Positions 34,227-44,244 of a DNA stretch of 64,000 bases are shown piece by piece (the stretch's first letter is position 1; each line of letters begins with the position of its first letter). Below the pieces are notes generated by a model. That model did no database searches and was not told the origin of the DNA. It saw only the letters and a program-made list of their open reading frames with translations. The position numbers and the translations under genes were made by a program. Origin of the DNA: Aliiroseovarius subalbicans (GTDB taxonomy: Bacteria; Pseudomonadota; Alphaproteobacteria; Rhodobacterales; Rhodobacteraceae); the NCBI RefSeq assembly GCF_022678625.1, contig NZ_JALBYQ010000001.1:1325895-1389894 (forward strand). The letters are read 5' to 3'.

Positions 34227-37200
34227 TTGAAAATCATCGACAACATTTCTGTCCTTTTGGGAGATGAACTGAAAGCAGGGGCCGAAGCTGGTGCAAAAAT
34301 CCGAGTGGCGGCCAGTTGCTTTTCGATCTTTGCATACGAAGCGCTGAGGGATGAGTTAGAAAGCGTTCAGGAACTCGAATTCATCTTGACGGATCCAACT
34401 TTCATTCCAAACGAGGCTCTAGGTCGATCAAAGAAAGAGAAGCGGGAGTTTTTCATCCCGAAACAGCTTAGGGAAACCGCACTCTACGGCACAGAGTTCG
34501 AGATTCATCTTCGCAATAAGTTGACCCAAAAGGCCATTGCACGACAATGTGCGGATTGGATCCGGGAAAAAGCCACCTTCAAATCTAACGCAACAGATGC
34601 ACCGATGCAGCAGTTTGCGCATATCGAAGCACGAAAAGGTAACCGAGTTTTCTCGCCAATCAGCGGGTTTTCAGCGGTCGACTTGGGCTACCAGCCAGGC
34701 AACGCTGTGTCGAACTTCACCCATGCTTTCGAAGACGATCTGTCTGCAAAGACATATCTTTCCCTGTTTGACCAGGTTTGGGCCAATCCTGCTAACGTCC
34801 AAGATGTGACAGAACAGGTTCTTCAACACATTGAGGCCGTTTACCAAGAGAATTCGCCGCAAAGAATTTACTTCCTGATCCTGTACAACATCTTCAGGGA
34901 ATTCCTTGAGGAGGTTGATGACGATGTGCTTCCCAACGACCAAACTGGATATCTGGATAGTCTCGTCTGGAATAAGCTATTTAACTATCAACGAGACGCT
35001 GCCACTGGGGTCATCAACAAACTAGAAACGTACAATGGCTGCATCCTTGCGGACAGTGTTGGCCTAGGAAAGACTTTCACCGCGCTTGCGGTAGTCAAAT
35101 ATTATGAACTACGGAACAAATCTGTTCTGGTTCTCTGCCCCAAAAAACTCGCCGACAATTGGCGCAACTATAATACGAACCTTAAGACAAACCTATTTGC
35201 AGCCGACCGCTTCAACTACGACGTCCTCTGTCACACCGACCTCTCCAGAACATCGGGCGAGTCACTGGGCATCCCACTAGACCGGGTCAATTGGGGCAAC
35301 TATGATCTGGTCGTCATCGATGAGTCTCACAACTTCCGAAATAACGATGTCTACAAAGATCGGGAAACTCGCTACCAGAAGCTGATGAACAAGGTCATCA
35401 GATCCGGCGTGAAGACGAAGGTTCTGATGCTTTCCGCGACCCCCGTTAACAACAGGTTCACCGATCTTCGCAACCAGCTCGCATTGGCCTACGAAGGGCA
35501 TTCGGACACGTTGAGCCGAAACCTGAAGACCAAGTCTAGTGTTGAAGATATCTTCCGAAAGGCCCAAACCGCCTTCAACTCGTGGTCTGAGCTTCCCCCA
35601 GCGGAACGCACTGCACAATCCATTCTTAGAGCACTGGATCTTGATTTTTTTGAGCTCTTAGACTCGGTGACGATTGCGCGTTCTCGCAAGCATATCGAGC
35701 AATTCTACGACACGGCCGACATCGGGCAATTCCCCGAGCGTAAAAAGCCAATTTCCCATCACCTCCCTATCACGTTCCGCGAGGATGTCGTGGGGTTCGA
35801 CGAGATATATGGCGACTTATCCCTGCTAAAAATGGCTGTCTACGCTCCGGTAAACTACATTCAGCCGAGCCAGCTTCGAAAATATGAAGAGCTCTACGAC
35901 ACCAAGACGGAGGGCTCCAAAGGCACGTTGCGCCAGGCCGACCGAGAGCGAAGCCTACAAGCGCTGATGACGACGAACCTTCTGAAACGCCTTGAAAGCT
36001 CAGTCGAGGCTTTCCGACTTACATTGGGTGCGCTGGACCGAAACATCGGCGCTATGCTGGATGCAATCGATCGCTTTGAGGCGAGTGGCGGCAACGGTAG
36101 GATTGAAGACGTTTTCAATGACGTGGACAACTTGGACACCGACGATGACGACCTGTCGGGGCTCGGCGAATTTACCATCGGCAAGAAGATCCAGATCGAC
36201 CTCGCTGACATGGATATCCCAACGTGGAAAGTCGACTTGGGCGGTGACCGTGAGATCATTCAAGGCCTGTTGACCGAAATGGATAAGGTTGGCGTCGCAG
36301 AGGACGCCAAACTTCAGCACCTGATTGACGTCATCAAGCAGAAGATGGCCGCCCCCTTGAACCCTGGCAATCGCAAGGTTCTGATCTTCACAGCCTACGC
36401 AGATACGGCGGAATACCTTTATCGACATGTCGCACCAGCCCTGAAGGCTGCGATGGATTCCGAAACCGGCATCGTCACGGGCTCGGGCAACCCTAAAACG
36501 ACCTTGAAGCCTCACTACGACTTCCAGTCTGTTCTGACGCTCTTCGCCCCCAAGGCGAAAGAGAAGGCGCTGATCATGCCAGAGGTGCCAGAAGAGCTGG
36601 ACATCCTCATCGGCACCGACTGCATTTCCGAAGGGCAAAACCTGCAGGATTGCGATTATCTGATCAATTACGACATCCACTGGAACCCGGTCAGGATCGT
36701 TCAGCGGTTCGGCCGCGTAGATCGCATTGGATCGCCCAACTCTGCTATCCAGCTGGTAAACTATTGGCCGGACATCTCGCTGGACGAATACATCAACCTC
36801 AAAGAACGCGTCGAAAACCGAATGCACATCGTCGACCTCGCAGGCACCGGCGAAGACAACGTATTGACGGCCAAAAGCAGCGATACCGCCTATCGCAAGG
36901 ACCAGCTACAGCGCCTTCAGGACGAGGTGATCGAGCTGGAGGACGTCAAGACGGGTGTCTCAATCACGGACCTTGGCCTCAACGACTTCCGCATGGATCT
37001 GCTCAACTACACCAAGGAACATGGCGACCTGTCTGGCCAGCCCAAAGGCCTGCACGCCATCGTCCCAACCAACCCTGCCAAGGGGCTGCAGCCCGGTGTG
37101 ATCTTTGCCCTGCGCAACATCCACCCGGATGTGAACGTCAACCAACAGAACCGTCTTCACCCATACTATCTGGTCTATCTCGACAACGACGCACACGTCA

Positions 37201-37499
37201 TCGCCGACCATACCGAGGTAAAACGCCTGCTCGATTTGATCCGTGCAAGCTGCAAGGGGCTGGATAAACCGCTCAAAACCCTCTGTGACGCCTTCAACGC
37301 TGAAACCCGCGACGGGCGCGAGATGGGCAAATACTCTGAACTGCTAAGCGACGCGATCAAATCCATGATCGAGGTGAAAGAAGAACGTGACCTCGACAGC
37401 CTCTTCTCGGGCGGGCACACCACGGCGCTGACACACACAATCGCGGGGCTCGATGATTTTGAGCTTCTTGCCTTCATCGTCGTGAGGGAGGAGGCATGA
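34227..37499 (+). CDS. SNF2-type helicase with PLD-like N-terminal domain
   Basis: A 1090-residue SF2 ATPase. The N-terminal 150 residues (IRVAASCFSIFAYEALRDEL, LEFILTDPTFI) look like the PLD-like domain found in front of many defence helicases, but no HxK pair is seen, so it is probably not catalytic. Motor motifs: VGLGKT with GLGKT at 279-283, DESH at 365-368, LSATPVNN soon after, and in the second lobe GTDCISEGQNLQ and QRFGRVDRIGS (about 825-835). A TTG start at 34227 is used, with AGGG upstream; no ATG fits. It is coupled by ATGA to DUF4391 and so to Mod and Res, suggesting that it translocates on DNA as part of the same restriction system. Confidence 0.85.
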   Translation: MKIIDNISVLLGDELKAGAEAGAKIRVAASCFSIFAYEALRDELESVQELEFILTDPTFIPNEALGRSKKEKREFFIPKQLRETALYGTEFEIHLRNKLTQKAIARQCADWIREKATFKSNATDAPMQQFAHIEARKGNRVFSPISGFSAVDLGYQPGNAVSNFTHAFEDDLSAKTYLSLFDQVWANPANVQDVTEQVLQHIEAVYQENSPQRIYFLILYNIFREFLEEVDDDVLPNDQTGYLDSLVWNKLFNYQRDAATGVINKLETYNGCILADSVGLGKTFTALAVVKYYELRNKSVLVLCPKKLADNWRNYNTNLKTNLFAADRFNYDVLCHTDLSRTSGESLGIPLDRVNWGNYDLVVIDESHNFRNNDVYKDRETRYQKLMNKVIRSGVKTKVLMLSATPVNNRFTDLRNQLALAYEGHSDTLSRNLKTKSSVEDIFRKAQTAFNSWSELPPAERTAQSILRALDLDFFELLDSVTIARSRKHIEQFYDTADIGQFPERKKPISHHLPITFREDVVGFDEIYGDLSLLKMAVYAPVNYIQPSQLRKYEELYDTKTEGSKGTLRQADRERSLQALMTTNLLKRLESSVEAFRLTLGALDRNIGAMLDAIDRFEASGGNGRIEDVFNDVDNLDTDDDDLSGLGEFTIGKKIQIDLADMDIPTWKVDLGGDREIIQGLLTEMDKVGVAEDAKLQHLIDVIKQKMAAPLNPGNRKVLIFTAYADTAEYLYRHVAPALKAAMDSETGIVTGSGNPKTTLKPHYDFQSVLTLFAPKAKEKALIMPEVPEELDILIGTDCISEGQNLQDCDYLINYDIHWNPVRIVQRFGRVDRIGSPNSAIQLVNYWPDISLDEYINLKERVENRMHIVDLAGTGEDNVLTAKSSDTAYRKDQLQRLQDEVIELEDVKTGVSITDLGLNDFRMDLLNYTKEHGDLSGQPKGLHAIVPTNPAKGLQPGVIFALRNIHPDVNVNQQNRLHPYYLVYLDNDAHVIADHTEVKRLLDLIRASCKGLDKPLKTLCDAFNAETRDGREMGKYSELLSDAIKSMIEVKEERDLDSLFSGGHTTALTHTIAGLDDFELLAFIVVREEA

Positions 37500-38182
37500 C
37501 GGCACTGTTTGACTACCCCAAAGCCACGCTTCTAAAACGGGTTGTGCCCAAGACGCGGATATATGACCGCGTGCGCGCCAGCACTGCACTTAGGGACAAA
37601 TTCGTCACTCAGGTGGATCAGATCTCATGGCGCGCCAAGCTGGCCCCTGAGACGATCAACCTACCTGCCACCAAATCTGTGCCGGAAATTCAGGTGTTCC
37701 GCGTCACGCTCAAATCCGACTCAGTGCACGATGACGTGCTCAAAGGCATCGACCGCGCCATCCCTTTTCCGATCCTGTTCGAGCTGGAACAGGACGGCCA
37801 GATCCAAATCGCCGCCGCCCACAAACGCCCGTCTGAGGCGGACGCGGCAAAATGGGTGCTCTCGGACTATCTGCGCTCGGACTGGTTGCCGATCGATACG
37901 CCCCGCAGCCCATTGCCAGTGGCGCTGAACCTTGGCGTGCTTTATGAACAGATCCTGACGGCGCTTATGCCGATTGTGCCGCAAACGGCGGAATCCTTGA
38001 GCACGCGGATGGACCGGACGCACGCGCTAAAAACCAAAGAGCGTGAGATCAGCCAGCTGAAATCCAAGTTGAAACGCGAGACGCAATTCAACATCAAAAT
38101 GACACTGCACGGTCAGCTGCGTGAGGCGCAGGCAGACTTCGAGCATCTGAAAAAGCCGGAAAAGGCAGAGGGACGAGAATGA
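37496..38182 (+). CDS. DUF4391 family protein
   Basis: A 228-residue protein beginning MTALFDYPKATLLKRVVPKTRIY, with the DUF4391 features: DQISWRAKLAPETINLPATKSVPEIQVFRV, then a strand-rich core (ILFELEQDGQIQIAAAHK), and a C-terminal coiled coil (about 175-225) rich in K, E and L. Function unknown; the family is repeatedly seen between an SNF2-type helicase and a type III-like Mod (my recollection). It overlaps both neighbours by 4 bases (ATGA). The coiled coil suggests that it bridges the helicase and the Mod-Res complex. Confidence 0.82.
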   Translation: MTALFDYPKATLLKRVVPKTRIYDRVRASTALRDKFVTQVDQISWRAKLAPETINLPATKSVPEIQVFRVTLKSDSVHDDVLKGIDRAIPFPILFELEQDGQIQIAAAHKRPSEADAAKWVLSDYLRSDWLPIDTPRSPLPVALNLGVLYEQILTALMPIVPQTAESLSTRMDRTHALKTKEREISQLKSKLKRETQFNIKMTLHGQLREAQADFEHLKKPEKAEGRE

Positions 38183-40203
38183 GTGACGAGATCGAAAAGC
38201 TGAAAATGCACAGCCCTGACCTGACGCAGGACAATATCGCCAAGATCCGCGCGCTCTTCCCCGGCTGCGTGACCGAGGCGGCGGGTGAGGATGGCAAGTT
38301 GCGCCTGGCGGTGGATTTTGACCAGCTGCGTCAGGAATTGTCGGACAGCATCGTCGAGGGGCCGCAGGAACGCTATCACCTGAACTGGCCGGGCAAGCGC
38401 GAGGCGCTGATCACCGCCAACGCCCCTATCGCCAAAACCCTGCGCCCCGCGCGCAATGAGTCCGTGGATTTCGACACCACCCAGAACCTGTTCATCGAAG
38501 GCGACAACCTTGAGGCGCTGAAGCTGCTGCAAGAGACCTATCTGGGTAAGGTCAAGATGATCTACATCGACCCGCCGTATAACACGGGGAAGGACTTCAT
38601 CTACTCGGATAACTTTTCAGAGGGCTCAGACGCGTTTCTTACAAGGTCCAACCAAGTCGATGAAACCGGAAACCGATTGGTCGCAAACACGCTCTCAAAC
38701 GGACGGTTTCACTCCGATTGGTTGTCCATGATGTACTCACGTCTGAAATTGGCCAGGAACCTGCTTGCCGATGATGGTGTAATTCTTGCATCGATCGACG
38801 ATGCAGAAACCGCCAACCTCAAACGACTGCTGGATGAAGTTTTTGGGGAAGACAACTTCATCGATACAATTGCGGTTGAGATGTCGACCACTTCCGGCCC
38901 AAAAACGGTTAACGCCCAACAAGGTACAATCGTAAAAAACGTCGAGTTTGTGCATGTTTACAGAAGAACAGCTGAGTTTGACAAAAAACCACACACACCT
39001 CTTTTTGATGGCATCGACACCTACGACACGCACTATTCAGTGTGGCTGAACAATGATGGAACTCTGGGAACGCTATCCGAAAAGCTTCTTGCCGACGAAA
39101 AAGTAGGCGCCGACATTAAGCGTTTTGATCTGTTGCGCCGGAATGCCTTCAGCATCAACGATATAAACCAACTCTTGGCACTTTCCGAAGCTGCGAAAGA
39201 GTTTATCGACTCAAATCTAGAAAGCATCGCTCGTATCGACCGCCCGCCAGTTTCTGCGGGAGGGCAGACCCCGCCCATGGGTCGTTGGGAAAAGTTTGAG
39301 GCCGAACATCGTACTTACTATTTGACGACACTCCAAAATGGAACGCTTCAAGCGCTTATGCCGCTATCGCTGAACTTTAGAATGTCCGATGACTACAAAC
39401 CTCGCTTCGGCAGGACGGTTATCCGTGGTGACCTTTGGAAAGGGTTTCATCAGGACATGGGGAACGTTGCGAAAGAAGGCTCAATGGCCTTTGCCAATGG
39501 GAAGAAACCGGTTCGATTGATTAAGCAACTAGTCAGATGGGCTAACAACTCCGATGGTGGCATTGTCATGGATTTTTTTGCAGGTTCGGGCACCACAGGA
39601 CATGCCGTCATGCAAGCAAATGCAGAGGACGGACAAGCCCGAAAATTTGTGCTGGTTCAACTTGACGAGGAACCAGACCCAAAGTCTGAGGCTGCAAAAG
39701 CTGGGTTCAAGACAATCGCGGAAATATCTCGGGAGCGCCTTCGTCGTGCAGGCTCAAAGCTGCTCGAAGGCGAGTGTCACAGCGAATGGAACAAGGACGT
39801 AGGCTTTCGCTCGATCAAGATCGACAGCTCAAACATGGCCGATGTGTTCTACACGCCGGATCAGACCTCTCAGGCAGACCTGCTTTCGCGCGTGGACAAT
39901 ATCAAACCCGACCGCACGGCCGAGGACCTGTTGTTCCAAGTCCTGCTCGACTGGGGCGTTGACTTGACCCTGCCCATCCGCCGCGAGACGGTTCAGGGCA
40001 AGACCGTCTTCTTCGTCGACGACACCGCCCTGATGGCCTGTTTCGACGATGGCATCTCCGAAGACTTGGTCAAAGAGCTGGCAGGCCACGCCCCAATGCG
40101 GATCGTGTTCAAGGACACAGGCTTTGCCGACGACCAGACCAAGATCAACGTGCGCCAGATCTTCAAAGCCATGTCGCCCGACACCGAAGTAAAGGCGATT
40201 TGA
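38179..40203 (+). CDS. mod: Type III restriction-modification Mod subunit (adenine methyltransferase)
   Basis: A 674-residue N6-adenine methyltransferase of the beta class. The catalytic DPPY is at 131-134 ([14 protein letters not shown]) and the AdoMet-binding [11 protein letters not shown] at 467-476, in the beta order; between them lies the target-recognition region. The N-terminus ([20 protein letters not shown]) and the tail ([21 protein letters not shown]) match type III Mod proteins. The central part, about 38.6-39.75 kb, is clearly AT-richer than the two ends, as expected for a swapped recognition domain. Mod modifies and recognises the site and is needed by Res. Overlaps DUF4391 by 4 bases; Res starts 4 bases after its end. 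Confidence 0.93.
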   Translation: MSDEIEKLKMHSPDLTQDNIAKIRALFPGCVTEAAGEDGKLRLAVDFDQLRQELSDSIVEGPQERYHLNWPGKREALITANAPIAKTLRPARNESVDFDTTQNLFIEGDNLEALKLLQETYLGKVKMIYIDPPYNTGKDFIYSDNFSEGSDAFLTRSNQVDETGNRLVANTLSNGRFHSDWLSMMYSRLKLARNLLADDGVILASIDDAETANLKRLLDEVFGEDNFIDTIAVEMSTTSGPKTVNAQQGTIVKNVEFVHVYRRTAEFDKKPHTPLFDGIDTYDTHYSVWLNNDGTLGTLSEKLLADEKVGADIKRFDLLRRNAFSINDINQLLALSEAAKEFIDSNLESIARIDRPPVSAGGQTPPMGRWEKFEAEHRTYYLTTLQNGTLQALMPLSLNFRMSDDYKPRFGRTVIRGDLWKGFHQDMGNVAKEGSMAFANGKKPVRLIKQLVRWANNSDGGIVMDFFAGSGTTGHAVMQANAEDGQARKFVLVQLDEEPDPKSEAAKAGFKTIAEISRERLRRAGSKLLEGECHSEWNKDVGFRSIKIDSSNMADVFYTPDQTSQADLLSRVDNIKPDRTAEDLLFQVLLDWGVDLTLPIRRETVQGKTVFFVDDTALMACFDDGISEDLVKELAGHAPMRIVFKDTGFADDQTKINVRQIFKAMSPDTEVKAI

Positions 40204-40207
40204 CCCC

Positions 40208-43200
40208 ATGAAGATCAAGTTCAAGTCGCAAGACTATCAAACCGCTGCGGTAGAGGCCGTGGTCGATTGTTTTGAGGGTCAGCCCAACACGGCGGCCCAG
40301 GTCTACCGCATCGATCCCGGTGTCCGCGCGCAGATGCGCTCCGACGAAGACGGTTTTCGCAACGCCGATCTGGCCATGCCTATGTCCACGGTGCTGGAGA
40401 ACATCCGCAAGGTGCAGCAGCGCCAGAACCTGCCCTTGTCGGAAAGCCTCAGCGTGTTTTTCGATCACAAGGGCAGACCGAAACCGGCCAGCTACAAACC
40501 GGGGTCTGCGATCAATCTTGATATCGAGATGGAGACCGGCACGGGCAAAACCTATTGCTACATCAAGTCCATCTTCGAGATGAACAAGCGCTACGGCTGG
40601 TCCAAGTTCATCATCATGGTTCCCTCGATTGCGATCCGCGAAGGCGCGGCCAAGTCGTTGGAGATGACGGCAGAGCATTTTGTCGAAGGCTACGGCAAGA
40701 AGGCGCGGTTCTTCATTTACAACTCCAAGCGGCTGCATGAGTTGGAGAGCTTTTCCTCGGACGCGGGCATCAACGTGATGGTGATCAACGTGCAGGCGTT
40801 CAATGCGAGCGGCGCTGACAACCGGCGGATCTATGAAGAGCTGGATGATTTCCAGTCGCGCCGCCCCATCGACGTGATTGCCAAGAACCGCCCCATCCTG
40901 ATCCTCGATGAGCCGCAGAAGATGGAAGGCACGGCGACACAGAACGCGTTGCCCAAGTTCAACCCGCTGTTTATCCTGCGCTATTCCGCGACCCACAAGA
41001 CGGTCCACAACAAGGTGCATCGTCTGGATGCAGTCGACGCATTCAGCCAGAAACTGGTCAAGAAGATCGAAGTGCGCGGCATTCAGGCCAAGGGTCTGAC
41101 CGGCACAAATGCGTATCTCTATCTGGAAGGCATCCAGATTTCCAAAAGCGACCCGGTAGCGCGGGTTGAGATGGAGGTGAAAACCAACTCCGGCATCAAG
41201 CGGGTGCTGCGCAAGGTCGAGAAAGGTCGCAACCTGTTCGATCTGTCCAAGGGGCTTGATCAATACCGGGATTTCGTCGTCTCTGACATCGACGCTCGCG
41301 TGGACGAAGTGCATTTCACCAACGGCGCAGTCCTGAAGGCTGGTGAAGCAAGCGGGGACATCACCGAACGCGACATCCGCCGCATTCAGATCCGCGAGAC
41401 GATCTCTGCCCATTTTGAACGCGAAAAGCAGCTCTTCGCCAAAGGCATCAAGGTGCTGTCGCTGTTCTTCATCGACGAGGTCGCCAAATATCGAGACTAC
41501 GACGCTGAGGATGAAAAAGGCGAATACGCTCGGGTGTTCGAAGAGGAATACGAAGCGCTGAAAGCCGAGTATCTTGGCGAGTTGCCCCTGGAAGATGAGG
41601 CCTACCGGAAGCACCTAGACGGCATCGACGTCGGTGCGACCCACAACGGTTATTTCTCGATCGACAAGAAGGGACGGCAAGTCGACCCACAAGTTGTAGC
41701 TCGAGGGGAACTAGCGGGACAAACGAATGATGTTTCAGCCTATGATCTGATCCTAAAAGACAAGGAGCGGCTACTTTCGTTCGGGGAACCGACGCGGTTC
41801 ATCTTCTCCCACTCCGCGCTGCGCGAGGGCTGGGACAACCCCAACGTCTTTGTGATGTGCATGCTCAAGCACAGCGACAACACCATATCGCGTCGTCAAG
41901 AAGTCGGCCGGGGTCTGCGCATTTCGGTCAACAAGAACGGCGATCGTATGGACCACGCATCAACCGTGCATAACATCAACATCCTGACCGTGGTGGCCAG
42001 CGAAAGCTACAAAGACTTTGTTGGTGGGCTTCAGAAAGAAATCGCCGAGAACCTGTCGGAGCGCCCCCGCCAGGCGAACGCAGAATACTTCGAAGGCAAG
42101 TCGATCATGGTGAACGGCAGCGAAGCCACCGTTTCCAGGGACATGGCCAAACGCATCGAGCGGTATCTCGTCAAGAACGACTACATCGATGACAACGATG
42201 GCATCACGCAAGCGTATCATGACGCGCGTGAGGCGGGCACGCTGGCTTCACTGCCCGATGAACTCCTCGACCAACAGGAACAGATCCTGCAGCTGATCGA
42301 TACCGTCTTCAACGGAAGCCAGCTCGAGAACATGATGGGCGATGGCCGCAAGCCTAAAGCGATCCCGCGAAACAAGAACTTCGAAAAGAAGGAATTTCAG
42401 GAACTTTGGCAGCGCATCAACCGGAAGGCCGTTTATCAGGTCGAGTTTGACTCCGATGATCTGGTTAAACGCTGCGTCGATGCTTTGGACCGGGATCTCG
42501 TTGTCTCACCACTGCAATACGTCGTTACTGAAGGCCAGCTTTCAGATGAGCTAACCGAGGCCCAGCTTCGAACAGGAGCTGCATTTAAGCAATCAGGTAT
42601 ACGCAGTGAGGAAAGCAGTTCCGCACACTCGCTCGTTTCATATGACGTCATCGGCAAACTTGCGGAAGGCGCGGATCTCACGCGGGGAACGATTGGGAGA
42701 ATCCTGACCGGCATGAGCGCTGCAAAGTTCTCGACGTTCCAGGCCAATCCGGAACAGTTCATCTCTGAGGCCTCACGCATAATCAAAGAGCAGAAAGCCA
42801 CGACTGTCATCGAGCATCTTACCTATGATGCAACTGCCGACAGATACGACACCGATATTTTCCCCGCGACCCAGAGTGGCACTGATCTGACGCAGGCCGT
42901 CGGGAAGTTGCGAAACCACATTTACGACTATGCTGTTGTCGACTCCGGGGTCGAACGAAAATTTGTCGAAGACCTGGATACAAGCGATGAAATCGTCGTC
43001 TATTCGAAGCTACCGCAGGGGTTTCTGATCCCCACGCCCGTCGGTGACTACAACCCCGACTGGGCGATAGCCTTTAAAGAGAAATCGGTTCAGCACATCT
43101 ATTTTGTCGCGGAAACAAAAGGTTCTCAGCCGTCTCTCAAGTTCCGCGAGTTGGAGCGCGAGAAAACTAAGTGCGCCAGAAAGTTCTTCGCGGAGATCGC

Positions 43201-43282
43201 GAACAGCGTCCCAAATGATCGGATAAAATACGATGTCGTGTCGGACTTTTCCGAGCTCATGTCTGCAGTTAGGGGCATATAG
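40208..43282 (+). CDS. res: Type III restriction-modification Res subunit (helicase-endonuclease)
   Basis: A 1024-residue SF2 helicase fused to an endonuclease. Walker A TGTGKT is at 110-115, the DEAD-like box is DEPQ (234-237), and helicase motif VI is around QEVGRGLRI. The C-terminal PD-(D/E)XK nuclease is visible as NPDW with D951, then AETKG with E969 and K971. All catalytic residues are present, so the enzyme should be active. With Mod it cuts when two sites in opposite orientation are unmethylated. It ends the tightly coupled four-gene operon. Confidence 0.94.
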   Translation: MKIKFKSQDYQTAAVEAVVDCFEGQPNTAAQVYRIDPGVRAQMRSDEDGFRNADLAMPMSTVLENIRKVQQRQNLPLSESLSVFFDHKGRPKPASYKPGSAINLDIEMETGTGKTYCYIKSIFEMNKRYGWSKFIIMVPSIAIREGAAKSLEMTAEHFVEGYGKKARFFIYNSKRLHELESFSSDAGINVMVINVQAFNASGADNRRIYEELDDFQSRRPIDVIAKNRPILILDEPQKMEGTATQNALPKFNPLFILRYSATHKTVHNKVHRLDAVDAFSQKLVKKIEVRGIQAKGLTGTNAYLYLEGIQISKSDPVARVEMEVKTNSGIKRVLRKVEKGRNLFDLSKGLDQYRDFVVSDIDARVDEVHFTNGAVLKAGEASGDITERDIRRIQIRETISAHFEREKQLFAKGIKVLSLFFIDEVAKYRDYDAEDEKGEYARVFEEEYEALKAEYLGELPLEDEAYRKHLDGIDVGATHNGYFSIDKKGRQVDPQVVARGELAGQTNDVSAYDLILKDKERLLSFGEPTRFIFSHSALREGWDNPNVFVMCMLKHSDNTISRRQEVGRGLRISVNKNGDRMDHASTVHNINILTVVASESYKDFVGGLQKEIAENLSERPRQANAEYFEGKSIMVNGSEATVSRDMAKRIERYLVKNDYIDDNDGITQAYHDAREAGTLASLPDELLDQQEQILQLIDTVFNGSQLENMMGDGRKPKAIPRNKNFEKKEFQELWQRINRKAVYQVEFDSDDLVKRCVDALDRDLVVSPLQYVVTEGQLSDELTEAQLRTGAAFKQSGIRSEESSSAHSLVSYDVIGKLAEGADLTRGTIGRILTGMSAAKFSTFQANPEQFISEASRIIKEQKATTVIEHLTYDATADRYDTDIFPATQSGTDLTQAVGKLRNHIYDYAVVDSGVERKFVEDLDTSDEIVVYSKLPQGFLIPTPVGDYNPDWAIAFKEKSVQHIYFVAETKGSQPSLKFRELEREKTKCARKFFAEIANSVPNDRIKYDVVSDFSELMSAVRGI

Positions 43283-43284
43283 CG

Positions 43285-43365
43285 ATGCTTGAAGAGCCCA
43301 TTTTCTGCGTTGATCTGTACCAACACCGTTTGCCACGTCTGTTAATGAACCACATTGCGGATTAA
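43285..43365 (+). pseudogene. Remnant of the 5' end of a DUF4268-type gene
   Basis: Two bases after the Res stop, a 26-codon frame starts at ATG and reads MLEEPIFCVDLYQHRLPRL before ending at TAA. FCVDLYQHRLPRL matches FRVDLNQNRLSRL at the start of the intact DUF4268 gene at 44.2 kb in 9 of 13 residues; the DNA matches in about 30 of 39 bases. It looks like the decapitated start of a second DUF4268 gene left where that gene once followed Res. Confidence 0.6.
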
Positions 43366-43500
43366 GACAGCCTTAACCCCCACTTGTAAAAAACGAGATC
43401 GAATGCGCGGGTGTTGTGATCATGAGGGTGGCCTAGCGGCTCGGGACATCGCGGCAGTTAAGGCGCGTTGTCGGTCATTGGTTCGTTTCGAGGTTTGTTA

Positions 43501-44244
43501 ATGGCGACACCTATCACTCTTCGCGACTATCTACGTAGGCGTGCAGCATGGGTTTGGAACGAACAGGGGCATGCTTTCACGCGCGGCTTGTCACTCCAGG
43601 AAGAGACTCTCACCGAAATGCTGTTGCTTCGGATGGCCCGTGATCATGCCAAGCACGGCTTGAGCGTAGCGATGTTCAATAAAACTGAGGAAGGCATCAA
43701 CGGTGCCGATTGGGAATGGATCGTGCGCACGCCGTGGTGCGATCTTGGCCTCCGCGTCCAAGCCAAGAGATTGTATCACGCCAGCAAAGGATCGGACTAT
43801 GGCGGCTTAGACCCCAAATCGGGACAATCAGCAAAATTGATTGCCAACGCGGGAACGAGCATCCCGCTCTATGTTTTCTTCAACCACGACCACGGCACTA
43901 ACTCCAGCCTCCTCAACGGGGGCGGAGAACACCCTTATCGGGGGCGAAGCTATTGGGGGTGCTCGATCGCGTGTGCCAAGAAAGTCGAGGCCGAGAAGAG
44001 CAACGCTCTAAGCAAGCTGAAGAAGCATTCTAAGCCCTGGCACCGCCTATTCACACCGTCCGGCAACTGTAACGCGATGGGCGCACTGGGCATTGATCCT
44101 GGCGAGGCAGATCGCTCGATGCCAGGAGATAGGCGTCAGATTTTTGAACGCATCCGCGACCGTAATTTTATGTCCCAGTACATTATCCAGCATGATCTGG
44201 CTGGTGTTGCGATAATAGATTTCTCCGATTTTCGAGGTGAGTGA
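43501..44244 (+). CDS. Predicted PD-(D/E)XK nuclease, DUF6615-like
   Basis: A 247-residue protein starting MATPITLRDYLRRRAAWVW, with GAGG upstream of ATG 43501. It shows a nuclease-like set: EETLTEMLLLRMA (helix with Glu), GINGADWEWIV (Asp) and LRVQAKRLY (Q-x-K), the pattern of Mrr-type and other QxK restriction nucleases. Conserved-looking GGLDPKSGQSAKLI and PYRGRSYWGCSIACA follow. I think it belongs to DUF6615 but am not certain. It sits between Res and DUF4268 and shares its stop with the DUF4268 start (TGATG), so the two are co-expressed. Likely a DNA-cleaving accessory of the island (inference). Confidence 0.65.
   Translation: MATPITLRDYLRRRAAWVWNEQGHAFTRGLSLQEETLTEMLLLRMARDHAKHGLSVAMFNKTEEGINGADWEWIVRTPWCDLGLRVQAKRLYHASKGSDYGGLDPKSGQSAKLIANAGTSIPLYVFFNHDHGTNSSLLNGGGEHPYRGRSYWGCSIACAKKVEAEKSNALSKLKKHSKPWHRLFTPSGNCNAMGALGIDPGEADRSMPGDRRQIFERIRDRNFMSQYIIQHDLAGVAIIDFSDFRGE

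Noticed and set aside
34227-43282. Labelling the helicase-Mod-Res locus as DISARM or BREX
   Set aside because: No DUF1998 (drmB), drmA helicase, brxL/pglZ or similar gene is present; Mod and Res are clearly type III.
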